A stretch of 64,000 nucleotides of DNA, taken from positions 558,001-622,000 of the forward strand of contig NC_063022.1 in the NCBI RefSeq assembly GCF_020509005.1. The letters run 5' to 3'. Below are positions 35,024-45,159 of this stretch, piece by piece (the stretch's first letter is position 1; each line of letters opens with the position of its first letter). The notes under the pieces were generated by a model. The model was given only the letters and a program-made list of their open reading frames with translations. It was not told the origin of the DNA and did not search any database. The position numbers were made by a program, and so were the translations under genes. The DNA comes from Fulvia fulva. Its lineage: Eukaryota; Ascomycota; Dothideomycetes; Mycosphaerellales; Mycosphaerellaceae.

Positions 35024-35100
35024 TGTCAAAATTCTTGTGATAACAACGTCAAGACGTGTTTAAATGTCAAAATTCTTGCGATAACGACGTCAAGACGTGT
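35024..35100 (+). repeat. 36-bp imperfect direct repeat, two copies
   Basis: Copies at 35024-35059 and 35065-35100 are separated by 5 bp and differ at two positions, both transitions. Each copy carries the words TGTCAAAATTCTTG and AACGTC/GACGTC followed by AAGACGTGT. It lies about 500 bp upstream of EMG1 in otherwise unique sequence. Confidence 0.9.
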
Positions 35101-35591
35101 GAGATCCAGCTCCGATCCAGCCTCCGAAGCGGCTGGCGTCCTGCACAGCTGCAGGCGGAATTTGGAGCCGCTGTGAGCTGCTCAGAGTCAGACTTTTTTC
35201 CTCGATTCAGACTTTTCTCGCCGAACGGCAACCCACAGCAGAACAAAGGCACCACCCGACACCACTGCAACATTTGCTCTGAGGACCCTGCAGGCTGCAC
35301 CCTCTCCAGCAGCATCCAGGGACACATACAAGCCGGCCGGCCATTCCTGATCCTTGACACGCAGCATCCACCGGCCATAAGACACCTGTTCGACGCCACA
35401 CTCGCAACTCGGTCACTTTTCTCGTGAAGAAGTCGCCGCTCCCAATAGCCCATAAGCACCGCTGTGTCGCCAAAGCACCAACTTCGTCTCCAAGAGCCCT
35501 CTTGCTGAGATCCAGAGCACCACTCCGTCCAGCCCAGAAGCAACCAACCGTCACGCAGACGCCCGCTTATTACGTGCCCACACCTCTCGCC

Positions 35592-36976
35592 ATGGCACCG
35601 GATATTTCGAGGATCGGAGACTCGCAGTCGCCAGCGTCGTCTGGCAGCCGGAGTCCAGAGGCCGAGCAGATGGAGCGGTCGCTGCTGGATGCCACCGACT
35701 CGACTGACTACGTTGGCAGACGGCCGTCTGCGTCAGGGCGAGACACGAAGAGGATAAGTATGTCCCCTATTTATTGCAATCGCACCCCCTTCCCTCGCGA
35801 ATGCCGCGTGCCCAACGGTCGGGTCGTGCATTCCGATCAACCCCTCTACGCTATGTACTATCCGCAACCTTTATCGCAGCTTCCGCCTCGCATATGTTCC
35901 TGCATTGCTGGTCGTGGATGCTCGATAAGCACTCTTGACCACCCCGATCTGGCTTGACGTGCATTATACGCCGCGCAAGTCACACCACACCCCACCCTAA
36001 TGGCCGCTTGATCATTGCTGTCTCTGCCTCTGCACAACCATTGGCATACATCCGACATCATCGCCATCAGCATCACTCGCGCTGCCGCTCCCCTCGCACC
36101 GCCTTCTTTCTTGCATCGACACCTTTCAACAAGGATCCTGCATCAAGATGGCTAACCAACTTCTTCCTGCATTAGGAACACAAACACAGTCCCTTCCCCC
36201 ACCCCGTCTACCGAATCTCGTCGCAGAACAGGCCGTCCCGATCCCAGCTTCTGATAAGGACACCAAGCGCCTGATCGTCGTGCTGTCAAATGCCAGCCTC
36301 GAGACGTACAAGGCTGCTCACGGCGGCCGAAATGGCATGAAGGACGACAAGTACTCTCTACTCAACAGCGACGAACACATTGGCGTGATGCGCAAGATGA
36401 ACAGAGACATCAGCGATGCTCGACCCGACATCACGCATCAGGTACTGCCTCATTCAACATGGATGCTGTACCGCTTGCAGCGCTGACTTTTTGAGATAGT
36501 GCCTTCTGACCCTCCTCGATTCACCCGTCAACAAGGCCGGCAAGCTCCAAATTTACATCCATACCGCCAAGGGCGTTCTCATCGAGGTCTCGCCGACTGT
36601 CCGCATCCCCCGTACCTTCAAGCGCTTCGCCGGTCTCATGGTGCAACTTCTTCATAAGCTGTCGATCCGATCGACTACATCGCAAGAGAAGCTCCTGAAG
36701 GTCATTAAGAACCCCATCACAGACCATCTCCCGCCAAACTGCAGAAAGGTCACACTGTCCTTTGACGCACCTGTGGTCAGAGTGCGGGACTACATCCAAG
36801 ATCTCGGCTCGAAAGAAAGCATCTGCGTTTTCGTCGGTGCAATGGCCAAGGGCAACGACAACTTCGCGGACCAGTTCAAGGACGATGCGATCTCGATCAG
36901 CAATTACTCGCTCTCTGCCAGTGTTGCTTGCAGCAAGTTCTGCCACGCCGCCGAGGACGTCTGGGACATTATCTAG
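35592..36976 (+). CDS. EMG1: EMG1/NEP1 SPOUT pseudouridine N1-methyltransferase
   Basis: Essential small-subunit ribosome biogenesis factor that methylates N1 of the hypermodified pseudouridine in helix 35 of 18S rRNA, acting in the nucleolus as a dimer. Exons 35592-35757, 36176-36441 and 36500-36976 join in phase (introns 418 and 58 nt) for 302 residues. The N-terminal 60 residues are acidic and Ser-rich, an extension also seen in other fungi. The SPOUT domain starts at [16 protein letters not shown] and includes [40 protein letters not shown] and [13 protein letters not shown], all diagnostic, and ends with [20 protein letters not shown]. The first intron is long for this window but ends in a good branch and acceptor (GCTAAC, then CATTAG). 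Confidence 0.95.
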
Positions 36977-37837
36977 ACTGGGATTGTTACCATGGAACTG
37001 GACAGTGTCGCCAGCACAATTATACAGATAAAGCCGACTGCAAGATGACGTTCGTACGATACGATGAAGGAAGTGGAAAGGAGGCAAGCATCCGATCAAG
37101 GCAAGTTTTCCAGGTCTTGATCATTACTTGAGCATACCGATCACAACATCGCTGCGAGAGTGTGGTTCAGGCGTCGAGCGAGCGTTCTGCGTTTGGATTA
37201 CAACATCATTCAAGAACTCTTTCCTGTTCTCAGCGTCGTGCGTGTTATTTGGCACAGGGCAATTTCAACTTGTCTTGCCTGTTCAGCGGCCAGCTTGGGC
37301 AGGAACGGGATTGTTGGCAAAACTTGTATTAATGGGGCATGGCGGCTGTTGTCAGCTCATGGATGGGCGGAAAAGTTCTCCATTTGGAGTTTTGTATTAT
37401 ACCCTGGCAGCGAGACGGCTTATCGTTGCAGATGTAGTCGCGGAGCATAAAAGCAAGCTGGTTATGTTTACTCATGCTGTACTGTTCCGTTTGGCGAGGA
37501 CGTTTCCATGCGTGCATTACAGCTGTGTTCACGATTGCACATTCATACAGCGTTCTGATGAAACCCATTGATACATGTAGAACACAATTATTGACCTTGC
37601 ACGCGTCAATCATTCCGGGAATCACTGTTTTTCGTTGTGGTGACATATCTATCCTGAGAAGTCACGATAGCTGTGTCAGGGATCTTCGGCTGGCTGGCTG
37701 TAACCTTGATTCGGCATTCAGCTTCACAAACAACCAAAGATCTACATCGCCAACTCTGCCACTCCGATACCTCACTTCCACTTCTACTCCAACACAATCC
37801 AAGCCGATCCACCACCCCCGACTCACACCACACCACA
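36977..37837. other. Intergenic, no gene seen
   Basis: About 0.86 kb of noncoding DNA. It contains a pyrimidine/CAC-rich leader (37790-37837) just before the next gene. Confidence 0.4.
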
Positions 37838-38339
37838 ATGGCAGCCCGTCTCCCCACCACCACCCTGCGCGCCCTCTCCTCCCGACCCACCACCGCCTTC
37901 GCGCCAACAACTCTCCGCCAACATGCCTTGCTCAGCGCGCGAAGCTTCCAAACCAGCAGACCGATGATGGCGGATACGGTTGTCTCACCGAAGAAGCCGA
38001 TTGGGGCGTTTCGGGGATCGTGAGTTCTTGTCTACAGAAGGAGCGGAGGGAGTAGGCGAATGGTGAATCGTGATGCTGATTGTGGACATTCTGTTCTAGA
38101 CTATTCGGGTTCCTGCTCGGAACGGTTCTGGCGGGAGGAGGGTTGTATTATTATGTGGTGGATGAGTATAAGGTGTCGAACGAACTGCTGGTGGAGGATA
38201 TTTATGTAAGTGACATGACATCCAGATGAGATTTGTGGGAGGAATGCTAATGTTTGGGGTGTAGGCTCTCCAGTCGGCTGTGCAGAGGTTAGAGGGGTAT
38301 GTTAAGGCGCTGGAGACGGAGGTTAAGACGAAGAAGTGA
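37838..38339 (+). CDS. Small mitochondrial single-pass membrane protein
   Basis: Three exons, 37838-38019, 38100-38205 and 38265-38339, join in phase (introns 80 and 59 nt) to give 120 residues. The N-terminus (MAARLPTTTLRALSSRPTTA) is Arg/Ser/Thr-rich without acids, a clear mitochondrial presequence, extending to RSFQTSRP. Next come PKKPIGAFRGSLFGFLLG and a glycine-rich transmembrane helix (LFGFLLGTVLAGGGLYYYVV). A C-terminal coiled coil follows (DEYKVSNELLVEDIYALQ). This layout is conserved in ascomycete proteins of unknown function. Inner-membrane location is inferred. Confidence 0.8.
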
Positions 38340-38708
38340 AGAGGTGGAATGAGCAGAGAGATATGAACTGTGGTGAAGTTGAAGGAGATGGCTGAGGGCA
38401 TCCCTGCGGCTTCAACATGGAGAAGAAGAAGCCATTACGGGCTGAGAGATGAAAGTACGAGACACACAGCTGAAACACCAGGTGCGGAGCATACAAGACT
38501 TCATTCCTTGTACATGGTCAAAACACCATATACCCCCATCCCGCGCGGTCGAAATGGAGCACAGAGCAGCCACATGCCCCAAAAGATGTATGAGATCGCT
38601 CAAACACGTCTCTATGCACCAAGAACGCCAAAGCTGCCGCTGCTCGCTGCTCAGTCGTCGATGCCAATCGTATACTAACAGCACTAAAGTCGGATCAGAT
38701 GCCACCAC
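38340..38708. other. Convergent 3' intergenic region
   Basis: Lies between the 3' ends of two convergent genes. No coding sequence recognised. Confidence 0.4.
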
Positions 38709-39808
38709 CTAGGCGGCTACCTTCTTCGTCTCGTTGACCACCTGCTTCGCCTGCTCCTTTGCCTGGTCGATCTTCTCTGCTGCCATCTTGGCTAGCTTGT
38801 CGAGCTGTTCTTGGCGCATCTTGCGGACTGCTCGGAAGAGTAGGACGAAGGCCAGCTCGACACGTTCTTTGGTCATCATGAGGATACCCTGCACGAGGAA
38901 GCCTTTGAGGAGTTGTGGACCGACACCTTTGTAAAGTCCGAGGAAGCCTTCCCGGTCGACGACGTATTTCATTACTTCGAGGAAGGACTTGAAGGGTTTG
39001 CCTTGTCTCTGTGGTGGTGGCTTTGATTGGAGGCCGACTTTTGCGACAATCAGAGGTTGTGTGACAAGGGTGGCGATTTGCTTGGAGAGTGCACCGAGGA
39101 CTACGAATCTATTAGCTTTGAGCATCACTTCTCAGCAACGTTGTACTCACTGAAGGACTCGTGAAGTGCCAGTCGTGTCTTCCCAGGGAACATGACAGTT
39201 CGTAATCTTTCGTAGGCACCGTATGTGATGGATGGGTTCACCACGAGAACCATACTGGCCGCCAGCCCTCTCCAGAGGCCCGCTGCTCCCTCTGGGCTAT
39301 CGATGATCTCCTTAGCCGTTGCGAAGATACCCTTCCTCTCGTGCTTGAGTTGTGTCTGCTGTCTCGTGGTGACCACGGCGATCGGAATCGTGAAGAGCTG
39401 TGCAAGGGCTCCTGCAACGGCACCCATAGACAGCTCTGCAGCAGTCGATGCAGGTGCATTGTTCTTCGCTATCCTCTTGTGATATGTCTCCCGAACAAGG
39501 CCATACCAGTAGAAGTATGCAAAGTTCGTACTGACGACACCGATAAGGTTGCCCGTGATGCCCTGGAACAGTCCGGCAATGCCCTCCTCTTGTATGATAT
39601 GCATGATCGCATGCATTGTGCCATCGTAATGCACGTAGCCTTCCGCATCGACGTGTGTATCCTTCTCGCTCCGCTTGACTTGTGTCTGCAGCCGGGTCTT
39701 GACCATATCAAGCGGGTATACCAGTGCATTGGCGACCAGCGCACCAGCGGAGCCGGCCAGCGCCAGGCCCCATGCTGGCATCTCCTCCTTCGATGTAGCA
39801 GGCGCCAT
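38709..39808 (-). CDS. pmp47: Peroxisomal adenine-nucleotide carrier, PMP47/Ant1 type
   Basis: Exons 39808-39151 and 39100-38709 (minus strand) join in phase across a 50-nt intron, giving 349 residues. Three mitochondrial-carrier repeats are visible from their P-x-[DE/variant]-x-x-[KR] signatures: YPLDMVKTRLQT, FTIPIAVVTTRQQT and TQPLIVAKVGLQ. HESFILGALSK across the junction, then KPFKSFLEVMKYV and QGILMMTKERVEL, matches the PMP47/SLC25A17 group, which exchanges ATP for AMP across the peroxisomal membrane to support fatty-acid activation. A charged Lys/Glu-rich tail ends the chain. The Met at 39808 is preferred over an in-frame Met 33 nt upstream. Confidence 0.92.
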
Positions 39809-40474
39809 GGTTGTCGAAGTCCAGGAAACGGATCTGTACAATGTCCTATCGAGCTGGGATGCTATCGCCGAGCAGCAGAGCTCTAGACCGAGGTGGTGGG
39901 TCGGTCGTCGGGAGGGACGTAGGGGCTATCGTACAACTATTGGGCTCGTGGGGCAGGGGTGACGGAGACGGTCAAAGGCATTGTTGCTTCAGCAGAGACG
40001 TGCAGTGAAGCACGCTCGCCGCCGCCGACGACCAACATGCAACAAAGTCTTTGGCCTCGGCTGTCGTTTCTCTCGGGCGTCATCGGCTGGCATGAACGCG
40101 AAACATGCATGGCACGTGCTGGTGGATTAAGCAATAGCCGTAAGGCCAAGGACATTTCGATCCACAGCTGGTGGATGGCTGTGGTGGCTCAATGACTAAT
40201 CGCCCAAATCTGATTAGCATTCAACAGGTATTTCCGGGATGCCGAAAAGCTCAGTTATCGCTTGGCGGTTCTCATTGCGTGGCCATGGTGGACTGAGCCC
40301 ATATCCACTTTGGCCGTCAACATGGCCAGTGGATATTGCTATGGTGGATTCGTGGATGGCAACACTGCGTGCTAGCCACACTCTCAACAAATATCTCGGC
40401 CAATATCTCGCATCAGACCTGCAGCACCACCAGCTGCTGTGCGGCTGAGCATTCTATCGTTGTGAGGACGCAGC
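39809..40474. other. Divergent promoter region between carrier and palB
   Basis: No gene seen. It serves as the shared upstream region of two divergent genes. Confidence 0.4.
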
Positions 40475-43266
40475 ATGAGCGCTCCCAGTAGAGACCTGGA
40501 AGAGCTCCGCCAAGATGCTGAACGACTCGCGACCCAGCCGCCACAGTGCTCTAGTAGAGATGAGGCGCTCGAGGTTGCGATCAAGGCGGCGGAGACTGCT
40601 TTCAGCGCGCTTAGGCTGGTGAAAGACCCTATCGAGAAGGCCAAGTATACTGCGAGGGCGAAGGCGCTGATGCAAGAAGCCGAGGCGATCAAGCAGAGCA
40701 AAGACTGGAGAGAAGCCATTGCGCCGACATCACAACCACGAGGAGAAGCTGCATTTGATCCAAGCCAGATCAGACTGCTCAAGGAGCCCGTCAACAGCCG
40801 TGCCCTGCCAACGAGTGAGCAAATCATCATCCTTCGCGCTGGCTTCCTCAATGGTGAGAAGTTTCCTGAATGGAGTGGCGCGCCATCACCCAGTGAGTTT
40901 GAGCACAAAGATGGTGAGGAGTTGTTTCTGTATGTCTCCTTACTACCTATACTATCCGCTTGCTGCTGACCTCTTCCCCAAGCGACGACTCATCAGAACT
41001 TCCACTATCCGATTTCCAGCTCGATGTACTCGATGACTGGAAACGACCCATCGAGGCATTGCCGCCACCTTCATGGTTCCCAGGAGACCGCACCAATCTT
41101 GGCCCATCGATGAACTTCTTCCGAGATATTGACTTAGTTCAAGATGCCGCGACGGATTGTTCGGTCGTCGCTTCGTTGTGCGCTGGAGTTGCGCGTGGCA
41201 AGCGTGGCCATCCAAGAATGATGCAGGCCTTCCTGTATCCTTATGATGTGAACAGTGGCAAACCTTATCTTTCGAAGAACGGCAAATATGTTGTACGCAT
41301 GAACTTCAACGGCTGCTTCCGCAAGGTTGTGATTGACGATCGCCTCCCCACCAGTTCGACAGAGCGAGTCATTCACGTGGTGGACCGGAACAATCCTGGT
41401 TTGCTTTGGCCGGCATTGCTCGAGAAGGCTTACTTGAAGGTCCGAGGTGGCTACGACTTTCCAGGGAGCAACAGTGGCACAGATCTGTGGATCTTGACAG
41501 GCTGGATCCCGGAGCAGGTGTTTCTTCAAGCCGATGATCTCGAGCCGGATCGTTTCTGGAAACGAATGCTGAACGGCTTCTTCTACGGCGATACACTGAT
41601 CACTCTCGGCACCGGCAAGATGTCGAGCAAGACAGAGCGTGCGCTTGGACTGGCGGGAGAGCACGACTATGCGGTGTTGGACTTGAAGGAGATTGACGGG
41701 CAGCGCCTCATGCTCATCAAGAATCCATGGATTGAAGGCACGAGCTGGCGTGGGAGGTTCAAGAACACAACGAGGGGCAAGTCCAACACGCAGGTACAGC
41801 CTGGCGATTCGCCTCTGATCCAGCTCGAGGACGATCCGGAGCCAGTCGACTCGCCACGAGATCTCCTGAACGTGGATGATCAACTGACGCCAGGCACGTT
41901 TTGGATGGATCTCGACAATGTACTGCAGCATTTCGAGTCAATCTACCTCAATTGGAACACTGGTCTTTTCTCACATCGTCAAGACATTCATTTTGCGTGG
42001 GACCTCTCTGAACCTGCAGACGGAGGTGTCGGAAAGACAAGAGGCCCTTATGCAAGTCTCCAACATAACCCGCAGTTCACAGTGACCGCCAGCAAGAAAG
42101 GTGACATTTGGATCCTGCTTTGGCGGCACTTCCACAATTCTGTGCCTGACACTGCCACTGCCGATGAGATCGAGAGCGGACGGCACTTCATCGATCTCAA
42201 TGGCCACATCTCCCTCATAGCCTTTGCATCCGGTGGTAAACGGGTCATGTTGCCTGAGCGGCACCTACAGAAGGGCTGGTTTGTGGACAGCCCACAGACC
42301 TTGTTAAAGCTCGAAGGCTGCGAGCCGAACAAAGTCTACACTATTGTACCGCTGGAGCAAGAGCTGCCTGCGACTAAGCATAGCTTCACGATCTCGGCGT
42401 TCAGCGACTCTTCAGTAGCAGTCTCGCAAGCGACGCCACGATACGCCTACGCTATTGAAGCACTTGGAATGTGGACGAAAGACTCAGCTGGCGGGAATGC
42501 GCAGACTATGACTTATTGCGACAATCCACAGTACTCACTCTTGGTTGCGCAGAAGACCAGCGTCAGCTTGCTCCTCGAAGCATGCAACCCACAGCTGAAC
42601 GTGCATGTCAAGCTGCTGCACAGCAACGGTAAACGTGTATTCTGCATCCGCAACAAAGACATCATCGTGGACAGTCGCGACTACCGACCTGGTTGTTGTC
42701 TGGCTGAGACAGAAGAGCTCGATGCCGGTCAGTACACAATCATCTGCAGCACTTTCGAGCCTCAGCAGCTCGGCAACTTCAGTCTTCGCATCGAGTCCAA
42801 CCAACCAACACAAGCTCGACTTCTGCCGCGTGAAGGAGCTGGGCGCATCCGAACAGAGCTCAGCACCGTCGCCTTCAAGAACGGAGAGAACAAAGTGGCC
42901 GCGCCGCTGCACCCGAAGCGACTCGTGAACTTTTACGCCATTGCACGGTACATGGACAACACCCGCTTCCGAATGTCGAACCACTCCCACGTCCGGCTGA
43001 GCATAGAATGTGGTAGAGGACCGACCCGGCGGATGGTGATAGCGTCGAATGGTGGTGACTTCTCAGACAGTGCTGGCTCCATACGGACGGAGCCCATCGA
43101 CCTCTCGTATAATGAGATCAGGCGGTTCGGACATGGTGATTGCTGGATTGTGCTGGACCGAATGTCAGTTAGCTCAGACAACCAGGAGGAGAGGTTTCGA
43201 ATCGAGATCTTTGCGGATCAGCCTGATGCTATCGATTGTGGTGTGTGGCGGGCTTGGGATGATTAG
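40475..43266 (+). CDS. palB: Calpain-like cysteine protease PalB/Rim13
   Basis: Signalling protease of the ambient-pH pathway, expected to cleave the transcription factor PacC after recruitment to ESCRT-III. Exons 40475-40929 and 40983-43266 (53-nt intron) give 912 residues. The N-terminal 80 residues are helical, like an MIT domain that binds ESCRT-III (AALEVAIKAAETAF-like helices and KAKYTARAKALMQEAEA). The calpain core has the triad Cys about 211 (DAATDCSVVASLCAG), His about 379 (GEHDYAVLDLKEI) and Asn about 399 (LIKNPWIEGTSWRG). Two beta-rich calpain C2-like domains follow, with FHNSVPDTATADEI and the QPTQARLLPREG region. Length and order match fungal PalB. Confidence 0.94.
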
Positions 43267-43755
43267 AGGAGTATGGTCATGTGCTTTTAGCGAGGCGTTG
43301 ATGGAGTTACATGTGCTTCCGGGCAATGTGGCAACGTGCAGATAGCACGTGTCGGGTTGACGTGTGCCTGCAGCTCTCGAGCATGCGTCGATGATTGGCC
43401 GTGAATGACTGACTGTCCACACTCGTCACTCATCGCCGCTTTTAGAACAGAGTGCCGCATGATAGCCGTGGGTAGGTAGAGCTAGTCATCAATCTGCCTG
43501 TGTTGACTGAAGCATATCAACATTGCTTCGCGGCACGTTTCCTCGTACAGTGTACAAATCAAGTTGGTTGGATGACGTCGGCCAAATTCGCGAAAGCAGC
43601 ACAACTGCATTGTTGAATGTCACAACTTGTGACCTGACGATTATCACATTAGACCTCGCGCAGTGAAGTGCCGCTTGACGTCGATCCCCAAAGAAAGTTC
43701 CCACTAACAAAAGCAGCCATACCGCGGTGAGCGGACCCCACCAACATTGAAGAAG
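43267..43755. other. Intergenic, no gene seen
   Basis: About 0.49 kb between palB and the OSBP gene. No recognised element. Confidence 0.4.
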
Positions 43756-45159
43756 ATGGTTTTCGGACACAGCAAGAAGACCAGCGTCGCAGTCCTCGAC
43801 TCGCCCGCGACATCGACCACCTCCGAACCCTCATCGACCACCCACTCGGCGGACAATTCGGCGAAGACGAGCATGGACAGCAATGGCACGCCTATCAAGG
43901 CGAAAGAAGAGCTGGCCCAGGCCGCTGCGGTGGATGGCCAGACACCGTCGGATACCAGCAAGCTGAAGACCTTCCTCGGTATCTTGAGGCGGTTTGTCGG
44001 CGTGACAGACATGGCAGCAGTGCGCTTCAGCTTGCCAGCGCAACTCATGGAGCCCATACCCAATCTCGAGTACTGGCACTACCTCGATAGGCCGGAGACC
44101 TTTGCTGCGATCGGAGATGCTGAGGATCCGCTAGAGAGAATGCTCGGGTGCTTGAGGTTCTGGTTCACGAAAGATCTCAAGTATGTCAAGGGCAAGCCGT
44201 GCAAGCCATACAACAGCTCGCTGGGCGAGTTCTTCCGCTGCACATGGGAGGTGGAAGATCAGAAGGGGCAGGACAACAAGCCGCTGAAGGTCAACTACAT
44301 CACCGAGCAGACGAGCCATCATCCGCCCGTATCTGCGTTTGCGTACGATTGTCCGGAGAAGGGCGTTGAGGCGATGGGCTATGATCAGCTTAGTGCGAAG
44401 TTCACAGGTACCAGCATCAAGGTCACTCCAGGACAGTACAACCAGGGCATCTTCATTCGCTTGAAGAATCGCGATAATGAGGAGTATAAGCTCACACATC
44501 CGGCCGCATTCTTGGGAGGCTTCCTGCGAGGGAACCTCTCCATCACTGTTGCAGACACATGCTACGTCGAATGCGAGAAGACTGGCCTCAAGACGATCCT
44601 CCACTACCTCGAGGAAGGCTACTTCGGCAAGACCCAGAACAAAGTCGAAGGCGTCATCTACAAATCCGACTCCATCGCCTCAGACAACATAACCCGCCTA
44701 AAAGACGTCCCCACCAAGCAAATTCTCGGCAGAATAGAAGGCGTCTGGACCGAGAAAATCTACTTCACCTCCGGCGCAACAGAATTCAAAAAGGTTGCCG
44801 AAAAGGACCGCGTCCTCGTCATGGACGTCACGCCCCTCCTCCCCATCGCTAAGAAATGCCCGCCACTCGAACAACAGCTCCCCAACGAGTCCCGCCGGTT
44901 CTGGAATGATGTGACGGAGTTTATTACGAGTAAGCAATTCGCACAGGCCACGACACGGAAACAACAGTTGGAAGAGAGGCAACGAGAAAGAGCTGCGGAG
45001 AGGGAAAAGGCGGGTGAGAAGTGGCAGCCGAGGTTCTTCACGACTGTTACAGAATCGAGTGGGAAGGCGGTGTTGAGTGAGGAGGGCAAGAGAGCGATGG
45101 AGGGGCTGCAGAAGGAGGAGTATGTGCTGAAAGAGCCGGAGAGTTATGGGGCGCTCTGA
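43756..45159 (+). CDS. Oxysterol-binding protein family (OSH/ORP) lipid-transfer protein
   Basis: Single exon of 467 residues. It moves sterol or phosphatidylserine against PI4P at membrane contact sites. After a Ser/Thr-rich 65-residue leader, the ORD begins near LKTFLGILRRFVGVTD, with RFSLPAQLMEPIPNLEYWHY as lid region. GKPCKPYNSSLGEFFRC and the family signature EQTSHHPP (184-191) follow. The end shows the basic helix RKQQLEERQRERAAEREKAG and WQPRFF, which is standard. No PH domain or ankyrin repeats, so it is a short ORP; assignment to a particular yeast Osh is not attempted. The start is the ATG at 43756. Confidence 0.93.
   Translation: MVFGHSKKTSVAVLDSPATSTTSEPSSTTHSADNSAKTSMDSNGTPIKAKEELAQAAAVDGQTPSDTSKLKTFLGILRRFVGVTDMAAVRFSLPAQLMEPIPNLEYWHYLDRPETFAAIGDAEDPLERMLGCLRFWFTKDLKYVKGKPCKPYNSSLGEFFRCTWEVEDQKGQDNKPLKVNYITEQTSHHPPVSAFAYDCPEKGVEAMGYDQLSAKFTGTSIKVTPGQYNQGIFIRLKNRDNEEYKLTHPAAFLGGFLRGNLSITVADTCYVECEKTGLKTILHYLEEGYFGKTQNKVEGVIYKSDSIASDNITRLKDVPTKQILGRIEGVWTEKIYFTSGATEFKKVAEKDRVLVMDVTPLLPIAKKCPPLEQQLPNESRRFWNDVTEFITSKQFAQATTRKQQLEERQRERAAEREKAGEKWQPRFFTTVTESSGKAVLSEEGKRAMEGLQKEEYVLKEPESYGAL

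Larger units (their letters stand above)
32886..35591. other. Long intergenic stretch, no supported gene
   Basis: 2.7 kb without a convincing gene. A frame at 33414-33653 starts with a hydrophobic signal-like segment (MLPLTLHIITLLIHSANA) but then becomes unstructured and is not reported as a gene. The region holds two short repeats (34781-34800 and 35024-35100). Its right end is the leader of EMG1. Confidence 0.4.

Noticed and set aside
41134..41931. 265-residue minus-strand frame
   Set aside because: Antisense to the catalytic core of palB; no domain of its own.
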